Of a stretch of DNA of 64,000 nucleotides, positions 8,959 to 18,118 are shown one piece after another. A model generated the notes under the pieces. The model saw only the letters and a list, made by a program, of their open reading frames with translations. It had not been told where the DNA came from and searched no databases. Position numbers and translations under genes: made by a program. The number at the start of each line of letters is the position of its first letter. The stretch's first letter is position 1. The stretch covers positions 1,488,001 to 1,552,000 of the forward strand of contig NZ_CP032286.1 in the NCBI RefSeq assembly GCF_002165305.2, read 5' to 3'. Source of the DNA: Acinetobacter sp. WCHA55 (GTDB lineage: Bacteria > Pseudomonadota > Gammaproteobacteria > Pseudomonadales > Moraxellaceae).

Positions 8959-8988
8959 AAAAAGACCAGCATAAATGCTGGTCTTTTT
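8959..8988 (-). terminator. Terminator of lptD-surA
   Basis: AAAAAGACCAGC and GCTGGTCTTTTT form a perfect 12-bp stem with a six-base loop, just past the surA stop on the minus strand. It can work in both directions and backs up the hfq terminator. Confidence 0.9.
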
Positions 8989-9000
8989 AGGTGTTCAAAC

Positions 9001-10305
9001 TTATGACTTATTGTTCTTGCGGTCTAAATTTGGATCTTTGATTTCGACAAAAGCTCTGTTGCGTGTTTCACGTAACCAACTATCAAGCTCTGCATCAAAT
9101 TGACGCTCACCTAAAATTTGACGTGCCATACGCTCTTGGTATTCAGCAGTCATGTCTTGTTGACGTGTTTCAGTCACTTGAAGAATATGCCAGCCAAATT
9201 GGGTTTGGAAAGGTTTACTGGTTTGACCTACAGGTGTATTTTTCATGGTTTCCTCAAACTGCGGAACCATTACACCTGGGCTAACCCAACCCAAGCTTCC
9301 ACCATCACGTGCTGAACCTGTGTCATTAGAATAGGTGGAAGCTAAGACGGCAAAGTCTTCACCTTTTTGAACACGGTTATACAAGCTTTCAATCATTTGT
9401 TTAGCATTTTCAGGGCTAACCACTTCAGATGGTTGGATCAAAATATGGCGTGCTTTGTATTGAGGCACAATCGCTTTTTGCTCAGCACCTTTGCGTTCAA
9501 CTAACTTTAAAAGATGTACGCCATCTCGTACTGTAATTAAATCTGTGGTTTGTCCCACTTGGAGTGGACTCACACGTGCTGCAAGCTCGCTAGGAATGTC
9601 AGAAAGTGCTCTAAAACCCATATCCGCACCTTCAACTTTAGTGCCAGTAGTACTGAACTTTTTAGCAATTGCAGCGACATCGTTGTCATTTGCTAGTGCA
9701 GCTTTAACTTGCTTCGCCACAGTGTCAGCATTGTCACCTGAAACACGCACATGTAGCACATGCACTTGGTTTCCGAGTGCTGCTTGACCTTGTGGTGTAT
9801 TTAAGAAGTTTTTAACATCTTGATCTGAAATCTGGATACGAGAGGTAACGACTTGTTGGCGCAAACGATTGATGGCTAAATCTTCAGCAACACGACTGCG
9901 TAAAGAAGCATAGGTTCCAGGGGCCATTTGATCGAGCTTTTGTTGGAATGCTTCTAGACTTGTGCTACCAGATTGTTTTGCGACATTTAAAACTGCTTCA
10001 TTCAAGCTTTTTTCATCAGGTTGAATGTTGTAACGTTTCACTTGTTCAAGCTGAGTTTGACGAATAATTAGTTGCTCTAATGCTTGTTGTGCCAAATATT
10101 GCTCTGGTGGGACTTGTTTCTTTTGGCTCTCAAGTTGATGTTTGAGCTCAGCCATACTTGCTTCTAAGTCACTTTTTAAAATGACACTGTTATCGACAAC
10201 AGCAACAACTTCATCCGACGCATGTACAAAAGTTGGAATAGCGGTTGCGAGAGCTAAAGCCAAAGCACTCGCTTTAAAAAATTGTTTGAACTGTTTTGTC
10301 TTCAT
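9001..10305 (-). CDS. surA: Periplasmic chaperone / peptidyl-prolyl isomerase SurA
   Basis: 434 residues from the ATG at 10305. A signal peptide (FFKASALALALATAIPTFVHA, split after about residue 29) sends it to the periplasm, where SurA escorts unfolded outer-membrane proteins, LptD among them, to the BAM machine. A SurA_N helical domain (about 30-170) is followed by two parvulin-type PPIase domains. The second is the clearer, with YKARHILIQPSE, DGGSLGWVSPGVMVPQFE and TQFGWHILQVTE. The start codon overlaps the lptD stop by one base (TAATG), so the two are translationally coupled. A start 15 bases upstream (MDRPL) is unlikely. Confidence 0.95.
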   Translation of the reverse strand: MKTKQFKQFFKASALALALATAIPTFVHASDEVVAVVDNSVILKSDLEASMAELKHQLESQKKQVPPEQYLAQQALEQLIIRQTQLEQVKRYNIQPDEKSLNEAVLNVAKQSGSTSLEAFQQKLDQMAPGTYASLRSRVAEDLAINRLRQQVVTSRIQISDQDVKNFLNTPQGQAALGNQVHVLHVRVSGDNADTVAKQVKAALANDNDVAAIAKKFSTTGTKVEGADMGFRALSDIPSELAARVSPLQVGQTTDLITVRDGVHLLKLVERKGAEQKAIVPQYKARHILIQPSEVVSPENAKQMIESLYNRVQKGEDFAVLASTYSNDTGSARDGGSLGWVSPGVMVPQFEETMKNTPVGQTSKPFQTQFGWHILQVTETRQQDMTAEYQERMARQILGERQFDAELDSWLRETRNRAFVEIKDPNLDRKNNKS

Positions 10306-12764
10306 TAACGGTCTGTCCAAGTCTGATTAATATTGTTGAAGCCTAGAATACGATTTTCTAGTAATGATGAAAGTTTACTGTTGAGTCCGCCTAAACCTTT
10401 AAGCGTAATTTCGGCCATAATTGCACGTTTAGGTTCTACGCCTGCAGCATTGACATCATCCAAGTCGTTATAGTACTCGCGACCATAAACGGAGATGCCC
10501 CAACAGCAAGACTCATAATTGATACCAAGGAGGTATTCACGAGCGACATTGTTGTCTAAGTCATATTGAGCATGGCCCATAATACGCCAGTTGTTATGGA
10601 TTGGTTGTACAAAAGATGCAACTACTTGGTCGTAATGTTCTTGACGGTCTGCAATTTCTTTACGGTAGAAATAGCCAACGTTATAAAGGTTGCCTTTATC
10701 ACCCGTAAAGTAAAGCTGTAAGTCACGTTGAGCATTATCGCCATTTGCCATCCATGCTGAGTTTGCACCGAGGGTAAAGTTTTGAGAGAGCTGGCTAGAT
10801 ACGCTGACAATCGGACCAGAGTGGTTTTCTCTGTCAAAGACATCTGCTGTTTGGTCAAGCGTTACGCGGCGATCTTCAAAGTAATAGCTTTGGCCCACAC
10901 TGGCTTTTAAACGCTCTAAACCCACCGTATCAAATAAGCTATAGCTTAAACCCAGTGACAAGAAGTTATTGTCTTCTAGGCGGTCATGACCATAGAAGCG
11001 ATTTGCACTAAACAACTGATCATAGTTAATCGATGCTGTTGCAGAGTCAAAGTTAGGCGCACCATCTTGATTTTTATAGGGTGCATAGGCATAGAACATG
11101 CGTGGACTTAAGGTCTGTAAGAAAGTACCTTCTTTTTCAAAGGTTAAACCTGCATCAAAAGTCACCTGTGGTACGACATAAGATTTGTCGTTCGATGAGC
11201 GGTTGGTGTTGTCAAACTCATTGATGGTGTCTTGATCGTAGAATGTGTTCACATTACGAATAGATACTTCTGGAATGGCAAAAGCCCACGGTGTACGGTA
11301 GTTATAGCGTACAGAAAAGTCATTATAGACACGGGTACCGCTTGGTTCAAAGCTATCATTGGTGTCACCATTGATAGTCCCAAAGTCCTTTTTAAAGTAA
11401 GCTGTATCGTTGTTGAATTCGTATTCTAAGCCTAGTGCATTACCCGCCTTATAGTTGAGTAAGAACTGTGGTAAACGTGCATACGGACGGTCAACGTAGG
11501 GGGTAGTTTCATCTAGTGTTTGGAAGTCTTCAACTTTCAGTTGGGCTTTTAGACCAGGAATTCCATTTTTATAGTTGAGCTCCCAAGCACGACGCAGGTT
11601 TAAGTCCGTTTTGGTGTTTGGGTTGTTGCTTAAGTCAGTAAAGTAGTCTTTGTCTGATGCATAGTTATATTCAAGGTTGGTTGAGAACTGTTGATTGATT
11701 TGCCAGTTATGTAAAAAGTGCAAATCTTTACGGTCTTCGTCGTCATATTTTCGGTCAGATGATAAAAATCCACCCCAAATTTGACCTGAACCAAAATTTT
11801 CCGTCAGATAGCGGAATTCTCCCTCAAACATTGGGCCACGGTCGCTGATATAGCGTGGCGTAACGGTCGCATCGTAGTTAGGTGCTAAGTTGAGATAAAC
11901 AGGCACTGCAAGCTCGACACCACCATCATTGGTGAAGCCAAAACTTGGTGTCAAAATACCCGTAGTGCGACGGTCATCAATTGGAAAGTTGAAATAAGGA
12001 ACAGCGAGAACGGGTACATCTTTGATATAAAGTTTTGTGCCACGGGTTTCACCACGGCCAGTTTCTTGATTTAACTTGATTTCGTCTGCTTGGATTTTCC
12101 ACGTTGGCGATTGCTCTGGTGGACAGGTGCTATAAGTTGCATTTTTTAGGGTGGTGGTTGTTTGTGACTCACGTAGGATTTGGTCAGCCTGCCCATGCGC
12201 ATGTTGTTCTTCTGAAATATAGAAACTGTTTTTCAGATCGCCTTGCTGCGTTTTTAGATTGTAATTAATTTGATCGCTTTGCGCTAATAAGCCATTTTGC
12301 GCCATTTGCACACGACCTTCAGCATTGGCAAAAGTTTGTGTTTGGTCAATGGTGATTTTATCGGCACGGATTTGACGACCTTCTTGATCGATCAGGACAT
12401 TACCTTCAAGAACAGAGTCACCTTGTGGGTTGTAGTGACCATAGTCCGCTGTAATGGTGGATGTCGCATTGGCGGCGTCAGCGGCTTTGGTTTCAGGGCT
12501 TACAGGGGTTAGCCATGTACCTTGGCAATACGCGGAGCTTAAGTAACGTCCTTGGCGCTGTTGAGCTTCAGGAGATGACTTATCGACATAATATTGTTCA
12601 AAAAACTTTTGCCCAGGATAGCTTTCTTGTAGTGCTTGTTTTAGCGATTGTTGTTCGTCTGAAATAGACCTGGTTGGTGTTGCAGCATAGCTTGTGATTG
12701 AGCTACCACAAAGAAGAGTAAATATCGCAGTCGCTAAAGGATTAAATTTAAACTGATGCTTCAT
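10305..12764 (-). CDS. lptD: LPS-assembly protein LptD
   Basis: About 819 residues. LptD is the outer-membrane beta-barrel that, with LptE, inserts lipopolysaccharide or lipooligosaccharide into the outer leaflet. A signal peptide (PLATAIFTLLCGSSITSYA) is followed by the beta-jellyroll OstA domain (about 100-260, SVLEGNVLIDQEGRQIRADKI) and a long barrel rich in alternating Tyr/Asn/Asp strands. Cysteines in CQGTW, STCPPEQ and ESCCWG correspond to the two non-consecutive disulfides known in E. coli LptD. The ATG at 12764 is preferred; an ATG at 12773 would add three residues. It heads the lptD-surA operon and is divergent from amgK. Confidence 0.96.
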   Translation of the reverse strand: MKHQFKFNPLATAIFTLLCGSSITSYAATPTRSISDEQQSLKQALQESYPGQKFFEQYYVDKSSPEAQQRQGRYLSSAYCQGTWLTPVSPETKAADAANATSTITADYGHYNPQGDSVLEGNVLIDQEGRQIRADKITIDQTQTFANAEGRVQMAQNGLLAQSDQINYNLKTQQGDLKNSFYISEEQHAHGQADQILRESQTTTTLKNATYSTCPPEQSPTWKIQADEIKLNQETGRGETRGTKLYIKDVPVLAVPYFNFPIDDRRTTGILTPSFGFTNDGGVELAVPVYLNLAPNYDATVTPRYISDRGPMFEGEFRYLTENFGSGQIWGGFLSSDRKYDDEDRKDLHFLHNWQINQQFSTNLEYNYASDKDYFTDLSNNPNTKTDLNLRRAWELNYKNGIPGLKAQLKVEDFQTLDETTPYVDRPYARLPQFLLNYKAGNALGLEYEFNNDTAYFKKDFGTINGDTNDSFEPSGTRVYNDFSVRYNYRTPWAFAIPEVSIRNVNTFYDQDTINEFDNTNRSSNDKSYVVPQVTFDAGLTFEKEGTFLQTLSPRMFYAYAPYKNQDGAPNFDSATASINYDQLFSANRFYGHDRLEDNNFLSLGLSYSLFDTVGLERLKASVGQSYYFEDRRVTLDQTADVFDRENHSGPIVSVSSQLSQNFTLGANSAWMANGDNAQRDLQLYFTGDKGNLYNVGYFYRKEIADRQEHYDQVVASFVQPIHNNWRIMGHAQYDLDNNVAREYLLGINYESCCWGISVYGREYYNDLDDVNAAGVEPKRAIMAEITLKGLGGLNSKLSSLLENRILGFNNINQTWTDR

Positions 12765-12885
12765 GTGTCTCATTTACCAAGTATGCTTAAAACGCAATTA
12801 ATTATTGTCGCATCATAGAGAAAAAGTTGATAAGTGGCTACACTTAGCACTTTAAAAACTCAGCCTGTATTAGAATTTATCGCAA

Positions 12886-13902
12886 ATGAATACACAACGT
12901 GAACAATTGATACAAACATGGATTTCATCTGTACTTGGTTCAGATCAATTTGAAATTAACTTTTTAGCAGGCGATGCAAGTTTCCGTCGTTATGCACGAA
13001 TCAAGTTGAATAATAAAACATTTATGCTGATGGATGCACCACCAGAAAAAGAAGATTGTGTACCTTTTGTGACGATTGATGAATTTTTTGATACGAATGG
13101 TGTTCGTGTACCACATATTGTGGCGAAAGATTTGGATCAAGGCTTCTTATTGCTTGAAGATTTTGGTGATGTGTTACTGTCAACGCAGCTTGATGACAAG
13201 ACTGTCGATACACATTATGAGCAAAGTTTTAAGCAGTTGATTCAATTGCAATCTATTGATGGTGAAGGTCATTTTCCAGCTTATTCTTATGAAAAGTTAA
13301 TGACTGAAATGTCGTTGTTGACAGATTGGTTATTACCAAGTTTGCAGATTCAACCGACGGATGAAGAGTCTGCACTGATTAAAAGAACATTTGCAATTCT
13401 TGCTAACGCAGCGCTGGCCCAACCACAGGTGATTGTACATCGTGATTTTCATAGTCGTAATCTCATGCTTTTGGCCGATGAGCAAGAGCAAGGCGTGATT
13501 GACTTTCAGGATGCGGTGATTGGTGCAGATACTTATGATCTGATCTCAATTACACGTGATGCGTATGTGCAGTGGAATCCTGAGCGGGTTTATCGTTGGT
13601 TTAAAGTATTTTATGACTTGTTGCCGGCTTCAGCGAAAGAAGGACGTGACTTCGATCAATTTAAGCAAGATGCCGATTTAATGGCAATTCAACGTCATAT
13701 TAAGATTCTAGGTATTTTTGTGCGCCTGTTTGAGCGTGATGGTAAGTCGGGCTATCTTAAGGACTTGCCACGCGTGATGTGGTATTTGTTGGAAGAAAGC
13801 AAGCCATATGCAGAATTACAACCTTTTATGCAATTTATTTGCGATAAAGTGATGCCAAAATTTGAAGCAAAATATGGCAAATATGAGGCTGTTGCAGCAT
13901 GA
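12886..13902 (+). CDS. amgK: N-acetylmuramate/N-acetylglucosamine kinase AmgK
   Basis: 338 residues with an aminoglycoside-phosphotransferase (APH) fold. The catalytic loop VIVHRDFHSRNLMLL (about 184-198) and the metal-binding GVIDFQDAVIGADTYDL (about 204-220) are intact. In Pseudomonas the same gene pair, next to lptD-surA, encodes AmgK, which phosphorylates recovered MurNAc at C1, and MurU. The pathway rebuilds UDP-MurNAc while bypassing MurA, the fosfomycin target. The stop overlaps the start of murU by four bases (ATGA). It is not a true aminoglycoside resistance gene, although automatic annotation may say so. The divergent lptD promoter shares the 120-bp upstream gap. Confidence 0.9.
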   Translation: MNTQREQLIQTWISSVLGSDQFEINFLAGDASFRRYARIKLNNKTFMLMDAPPEKEDCVPFVTIDEFFDTNGVRVPHIVAKDLDQGFLLLEDFGDVLLSTQLDDKTVDTHYEQSFKQLIQLQSIDGEGHFPAYSYEKLMTEMSLLTDWLLPSLQIQPTDEESALIKRTFAILANAALAQPQVIVHRDFHSRNLMLLADEQEQGVIDFQDAVIGADTYDLISITRDAYVQWNPERVYRWFKVFYDLLPASAKEGRDFDQFKQDADLMAIQRHIKILGIFVRLFERDGKSGYLKDLPRVMWYLLEESKPYAELQPFMQFICDKVMPKFEAKYGKYEAVAA

Positions 13903-14588
13903 AAGCAATGATTTTAGCAGCGGGACTTGGCAACCGCATGCGTCCTTTAACGCTCTATAAACCGAAACCTTTACTTGAAGTTGGTGGTAAGCCACTGATT
14001 GTGTGGCATATCGAAAAACTCAAAGAAATTGGTGTTACTGAAATTGTGATCAATTCTGCGTGGTTGGCAGATGTCTTAATTGGCGCATTAGGCGATGGTT
14101 CACAATTTGGTGTCCAAATTTTGTGGACGCGCGAAGAAGAAGGGCTTGAAACAGCGGGTGGTATTATTAATGCTCTCCCTCTGTTAGGGGCAGAACCGTT
14201 TATTTTAGTGAATGGCGATGTTTGGACCACTTTTGATTTTGCATCTTTACTTGATGTGCAGTTGGATGTCGATTTGGCGCATCTTATCTTTGTTTCGAAT
14301 CCGATACAGCATCCCAAAGGTGACTTTATTTTGAATCAAGGGCGGGCTTATACCTTTGAACAAGAGCAGTCAGGTGAAGCGCTGACTTATAGTGGTGTTG
14401 CTGTTATTCATCCACAGATGTTTGAAGGTTTGGGAGGAGGTAAGCGTCCACTGGCTCCATTGTTAAAAGAAGCAATGTTTGCTGGAAAAATTTCTGCCGA
14501 AAAAATGCAAGCCGCATGGGTGGATGTTGGCACACCTGAACGATTAAGTGATCTAGATCTACAGATTCGTCAAGGTATGTATGTTTAA
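13899..14588 (+). CDS. murU: N-acetylmuramate alpha-1-phosphate uridylyltransferase MurU
   Basis: 229 residues, a single nucleotidyltransferase domain. It starts MKAMILAAGLGNRMRPLTLYKPKPLLEVGGKPLI, the G-x-G-x-R-(M/L)-xP-x-T nucleotide-binding loop with the KP and GKP lysines. ILVNGDVWT contains the metal-binding Asp. MurU converts MurNAc-1-phosphate plus UTP into UDP-MurNAc. The four-base overlap with amgK and the short length (glucose-1-phosphate uridylyltransferases are longer) support MurU over a general sugar nucleotidyltransferase. Confidence 0.9.
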   Translation: MKAMILAAGLGNRMRPLTLYKPKPLLEVGGKPLIVWHIEKLKEIGVTEIVINSAWLADVLIGALGDGSQFGVQILWTREEEGLETAGGIINALPLLGAEPFILVNGDVWTTFDFASLLDVQLDVDLAHLIFVSNPIQHPKGDFILNQGRAYTFEQEQSGEALTYSGVAVIHPQMFEGLGGGKRPLAPLLKEAMFAGKISAEKMQAAWVDVGTPERLSDLDLQIRQGMYV

Positions 14589-14672
14589 GTGCGTAATCAC
14601 TAAGCGTTAGCTACTGTTCCACGGCTGAGAAATCGGTATACTTCAGTTTAATTTTATTGAGATGTCTTCTTT

Positions 14673-15305
14673 ATGCATCCATTTTTTCAAGACTTAAAGC
14701 AAGGTAGTCAAAAGCTTGGCTTAGATTTAAGTGAAGAAGCATTAAATTTATTGCTGAAGTATCAAGACGCACTTGTGCTGTGGAACAAAGCTTACAATTT
14801 AACAGCGATTCGCGATCCAAAAGAAATGCTGGTGAAGCACCTATTAGATAGTTTAAGTATTTTAAAAGATTTACCGAAAGGTCGTTTGCTGGATATTGGC
14901 ACTGGCGGTGGTATGCCGGGCATGATTATTGCTCTATGCCAACCTGAGCGCCAATGTGTTTTGCTCGATTCCAATGGTAAAAAAATTCGTTTTTTAAAAC
15001 AGTTTATTGCAGACTTAAAATTAACCAATGTAATTGCAGTTCAAACGCGTGTTGAAAATGAAGATAGCATCCATGATTTAGGTCAGTTTGATGTGATTAC
15101 CAGTCGTGCATTTGCTTCTTTAACTGATTTTATTAATGCGTCGAAGCCTTATATGCACCAAGACAGTATTATTGCATCTATGAAAGGTTTGGTTCCGCAT
15201 GACGAAGTTGAAGCATTCAAAAACGAATTTAGTTGTGACATTATTGCGTTAAAAGTTCCACGTTTGGACGAACAACGACACTTACTTTTATTAAAACGTA
15301 TCTAA
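14673..15305 (+). CDS. rsmG: 16S rRNA (guanine(527)-N7)-methyltransferase RsmG
   Basis: 210 residues, the usual length. The SAM-binding motif I is LLDIGTGGGMPGMIIAL (about 71-87), followed by VLLDSNGKKIRFLKQF and VITSRAFASLTDF. RsmG methylates N7 of G527 in the 530 loop of 16S rRNA; loss of the enzyme gives low-level streptomycin resistance in other bacteria. It sits directly before parA-parB, the classical gidB-parAB order near many bacterial origins. The stop is 25 bp from the parA start, so the three probably form one operon. Confidence 0.95.
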   Translation: MHPFFQDLKQGSQKLGLDLSEEALNLLLKYQDALVLWNKAYNLTAIRDPKEMLVKHLLDSLSILKDLPKGRLLDIGTGGGMPGMIIALCQPERQCVLLDSNGKKIRFLKQFIADLKLTNVIAVQTRVENEDSIHDLGQFDVITSRAFASLTDFINASKPYMHQDSIIASMKGLVPHDEVEAFKNEFSCDIIALKVPRLDEQRHLLLLKRI

Positions 15306-15330
15306 AAAAAATCAAAGGATTGGGCGGGTC

Positions 15331-16113
15331 ATGGCACAAATTATTGCGATTGCGAACCAAAAAGGTGGTGTAGGTAAAACCACAACCGCAGTAAATTTGG
15401 CTGCATCTTTAGCAGTACTTAAAAAGCGTGTTTTATTGGTTGATATGGACTCGCAAGGCAATGCGACCATGGGTTCGGGCATTCAAAAAAATGACTTACT
15501 GTATTCAGTGACCGATGTTTTACTGGGTGAAGTACCTATAGAGACTGCGATTACCAAGGCGGAGGTAGGTTATAAGGTCTTGGGTGCAAACCGTGAGTTG
15601 GCGGGAGTTGAACTTGCGATTGCCGAGCAAGAAGGGCGTGAGTTTATTCTGCGTGATGCGTTGCAAGAAATTGAACAAGCATATGACTACATCATTGTGG
15701 ACTGTGCGCCCAGCTTAAGCTTGATCACAGTTAATGCACTGGCAGCGGTGGATGGTGTGATGATTCCAATGCAGTGTGAATACTACGCTTTGGAAGGCTT
15801 GGCAGATTTAACACAGACCATTGATCGTATTCAACAAGCATTGAATCCTGAGTTAAAAATTATTGGTGTTCTACGCACCATGTATGATGCACGTAATGCA
15901 CTGACACGTGATGTATCTGAAGAATTAGAACAATACTTTGGCAAAAAACTCTATGACACCGTCATTCCACGTAATGTGCGTCTAGCTGAAGCACCTGCGC
16001 ATGGTTTACCAGTGATTTATTTTGAAAAAAGTTCGAAGGGTGCAGTTGCTTATTTACATTTAGCAGCTGAAATGATTAAGAAAAGCAAAGTGAAAAAAGG
16101 AAGTAACGCATGA
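15331..16113 (+). CDS. parA: Chromosome-partitioning ATPase ParA (Soj)
   Basis: 260 residues, the short chromosomal ParA type without an N-terminal HTH. The deviant Walker A KGGVGKTTTAVNLAA (about 10-24), DMDSQGNATMGSG (about 40-52) and the Walker B-like YIIVDCAPSLSLITVNAL (about 114-131) are intact. ParA binds non-specific DNA as an ATP dimer and moves the ParB-parS complex. Its stop overlaps the parB start by four bases. The name is secure from the pairing with ParB. Confidence 0.95.
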   Translation: MAQIIAIANQKGGVGKTTTAVNLAASLAVLKKRVLLVDMDSQGNATMGSGIQKNDLLYSVTDVLLGEVPIETAITKAEVGYKVLGANRELAGVELAIAEQEGREFILRDALQEIEQAYDYIIVDCAPSLSLITVNALAAVDGVMIPMQCEYYALEGLADLTQTIDRIQQALNPELKIIGVLRTMYDARNALTRDVSEELEQYFGKKLYDTVIPRNVRLAEAPAHGLPVIYFEKSSKGAVAYLHLAAEMIKKSKVKKGSNA

Positions 16114-16997
16114 CCGTTAAAAAACGTGGACTGGCAAAAGGTCGTGGTTTAGATGCCTTACTCGGTTCCATCCAAAAAGAGAAATTACAACTTGAAGCAC
16201 AAGCTCTTGATCACGGTCAGCTAAAACAAATTGATGTACATCTATTACAACGTGGTGAATATCAACCACGTCGTTTTATTAATGAGCAAGACTTACAAGA
16301 ATTAGCGGCATCGATTGAAAAACATGGTGTAATGCAGCCCATTGTGATTCGTCCAATTGATAATGAAAAGCATCCTTATGAAATTATAGCGGGTGAGCGC
16401 CGTTGGCGTGCGGCTCAACTTGCTGGTTTAACACAAGTTCCAGCCATTGTTCGTGATTTAACAGACCAAGTTGCAATTGCACTGGCGTTGATTGAGAACA
16501 TTCAACGTCAAGATTTAAACCCTGTCGATCAGGCGATGGCATTACAGCGTTTTCATGAAGAGTTTGGTTTAAGCCATCAAGAAATTGCGGATACGGTAGG
16601 TAAAGCGCGTACTACAGTAAGTAATTTGCTGCGTTTATTAAGTTTAGCTGAGCAAGTTAAAGACTTTATGCAGCAAGGGTTGTTGGACATGGGGCATGCT
16701 CGTGCCATTTTGACTTTGAAAGGGAAAGACCAACTGAAAGTCGCAGAATTGGTGATAGAGAAAAGTTTATCCGTTCGCCAAACTGAACAATATGTCCGTG
16801 ATCTAAATGCGCCTAAACAAGAAAAAGCCAAAACTGAAATTGCACCAGATCTTCAGCAATTGACACAGCGATTGACTGATCGTTTTAGTGCAAATGTCAA
16901 AATTGATCATAATAAACAAGGGAAAGGCAAGCTCACGATTCATTATCACTCACTCGATGAGTTGGATGGTATTTTGAATATTTGCTTAGCTGAATAA
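16110..16997 (+). CDS. parB: Chromosome-partitioning protein ParB
   Basis: 295 residues. The N-terminal ParA-contact segment (KKRGLAKGRGLDALLGS) carries the basic GLGRGL-type motif. The CTPase/ParB_N domain includes GEYQPRRFI, and PYEIIAGERRWRAAQLAGL contains the GERRxRA box. The HTH (LSHQEIADTVGKARTTVSNLLRLL, about 151-174) recognises parS, and the C-terminal dimerisation domain ends at LDGILNICLAE. ParB is a CTP-dependent clamp that spreads from parS. I saw no perfect parS (16-bp palindrome centred on CACGTG) beside these genes, only half-site matches. Confidence 0.95.
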   Translation: MTVKKRGLAKGRGLDALLGSIQKEKLQLEAQALDHGQLKQIDVHLLQRGEYQPRRFINEQDLQELAASIEKHGVMQPIVIRPIDNEKHPYEIIAGERRWRAAQLAGLTQVPAIVRDLTDQVAIALALIENIQRQDLNPVDQAMALQRFHEEFGLSHQEIADTVGKARTTVSNLLRLLSLAEQVKDFMQQGLLDMGHARAILTLKGKDQLKVAELVIEKSLSVRQTEQYVRDLNAPKQEKAKTEIAPDLQQLTQRLTDRFSANVKIDHNKQGKGKLTIHYHSLDELDGILNICLAE

Positions 16998-17033
16998 TTT
17001 TATTTTCTATTTCTAAATACTTGGGGAAGTGTT

Positions 17034-17687
17034 ATGTGGGAATTGGTAAAAGCAGGTGGGTGGCTTATGCTGCCCCTTGTACTCTGTTCGATCTTTACTG
17101 TTGCGATTAGCTTAGAGCGTTTTATTCGCCTGAAGAAATCCACTATTTTACCGAAAGATTTGCTATTAAACCCAGCGCAAAGTGTCCAAATGGTTTTGCC
17201 TAAACTTAAACAAAATCAAGATTTACAGGCAACTACATTGGGTCGTATTTTGCAAGCGGGTTATCAAAGTAAGGAACAAGGTGAGCAGTTTGCACGTGCG
17301 CAGATGGAAGCAACCGCTTCTCAGGAAATTGGCTATCTTGAAAAAAATATCAATTTTTTAGGAACATTGAGCGCTGTCGCGCCTCTTTTAGGGTTATTGG
17401 GGACGGTACTTGGGATTATCGAGTCATTTTTAATGATTGATATTGGTAACAGTAGTAATCCAACACTGATGATTCCGGGGATTTCTAAAGCACTGATTAC
17501 AACTGCAGCAGGAATGTTCATAGCGATTCCTGCATTATTTGCTTATCGTTATTTTCAGCGTTTGGTTCAAGAGTACGTTGCTGAATTAGAGCAGCAATCG
17601 ACGTTGTTTCATGCGGCTTTATTTTATAAGCAAACAGAAACTGTGCTTGAAAGCCACGATAATGTTGTTGTGAAACAAGCGAGCTAG
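17034..17687 (+). CDS. exbB: MotA/TolQ/ExbB family proton-channel protein (ExbB)
   Basis: 217 residues with three hydrophobic segments: about 10-27 (LMLPLVLCSIFTVAISLE), about 108-130 and about 145-170. The conserved TolQ/ExbB core reads FLGTLSAVAPLLGLLGTVLGIIESF and ALITTAAGMFIAIPALFAYRYF. With ExbD it forms an inner-membrane proton channel that energises TonB-dependent uptake or a related process. The next gene, eight bases on, encodes ExbD, and then msbA-lpxK-kdsB. A copy next to msbA is common in gammaproteobacteria, and this pair need not serve TonB. There is no tonB in the window. Confidence 0.9.
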   Translation: MWELVKAGGWLMLPLVLCSIFTVAISLERFIRLKKSTILPKDLLLNPAQSVQMVLPKLKQNQDLQATTLGRILQAGYQSKEQGEQFARAQMEATASQEIGYLEKNINFLGTLSAVAPLLGLLGTVLGIIESFLMIDIGNSSNPTLMIPGISKALITTAAGMFIAIPALFAYRYFQRLVQEYVAELEQQSTLFHAALFYKQTETVLESHDNVVVKQAS

Positions 17688-17695
17688 GGTGAAGT

Positions 17696-18118
17696 ATGAA
17701 ATTCAAACGCACGCAAGTTGAAGATGTTCATATTAACCTTACACCAATGATTGATTGCTTATTATTTATTTTGGTGTTTTTATTGCTGACCACTACATTC
17801 AATCAATTTAGTCGTATGAATTTAACCTTGCCCGATGCGCAAGGGGTTCCGCCGAAAACATTTGATCATAAAATCGAAGTGGTGGTGGATTCCACAGGGC
17901 ATTATTCAATTAATGGTCAGTCTATCGCATCGAAAGATGTTTCAGAATTAAATACCGCAATTAAACAGATTTCCAATGACCGTCGTGATCTAATGTTTGT
18001 GATTGCTGCGGATGCAAAAGCAACCCATCAGGATGTGATCCGAGTGATGGATGTGGCTGGTCAGTTAGGATTTGTAAATATCAACATTAGTACCAAAGTG
18101 CCTTCTCGAGGTTATTAG
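17696..18118 (+). CDS. exbD: ExbD/TolR family biopolymer transport protein
   Basis: 140 residues with one N-terminal transmembrane helix. INLTPMIDCLLFILVFLLLTTTF (about 14-36) contains the Asp that carries protons in ExbD/TolR. A periplasmic domain follows, ending in the usual VMDVAGQLGFVNINISTK. It partners the preceding ExbB. Its stop overlaps the GTG start of msbA by one base (TAGTG), tying ExbBD synthesis to lipid A export. Confidence 0.92.
   Translation: MKFKRTQVEDVHINLTPMIDCLLFILVFLLLTTTFNQFSRMNLTLPDAQGVPPKTFDHKIEVVVDSTGHYSINGQSIASKDVSELNTAIKQISNDRRDLMFVIAADAKATHQDVIRVMDVAGQLGFVNINISTKVPSRGY

Noticed and set aside
12886..14588. Aminoglycoside phosphotransferase and glucose-1-phosphate uridylyltransferase reading of amgK-murU
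   Set aside because: The gene pair, overlap and position beside lptD-surA match the peptidoglycan recycling pair of Pseudomonas.
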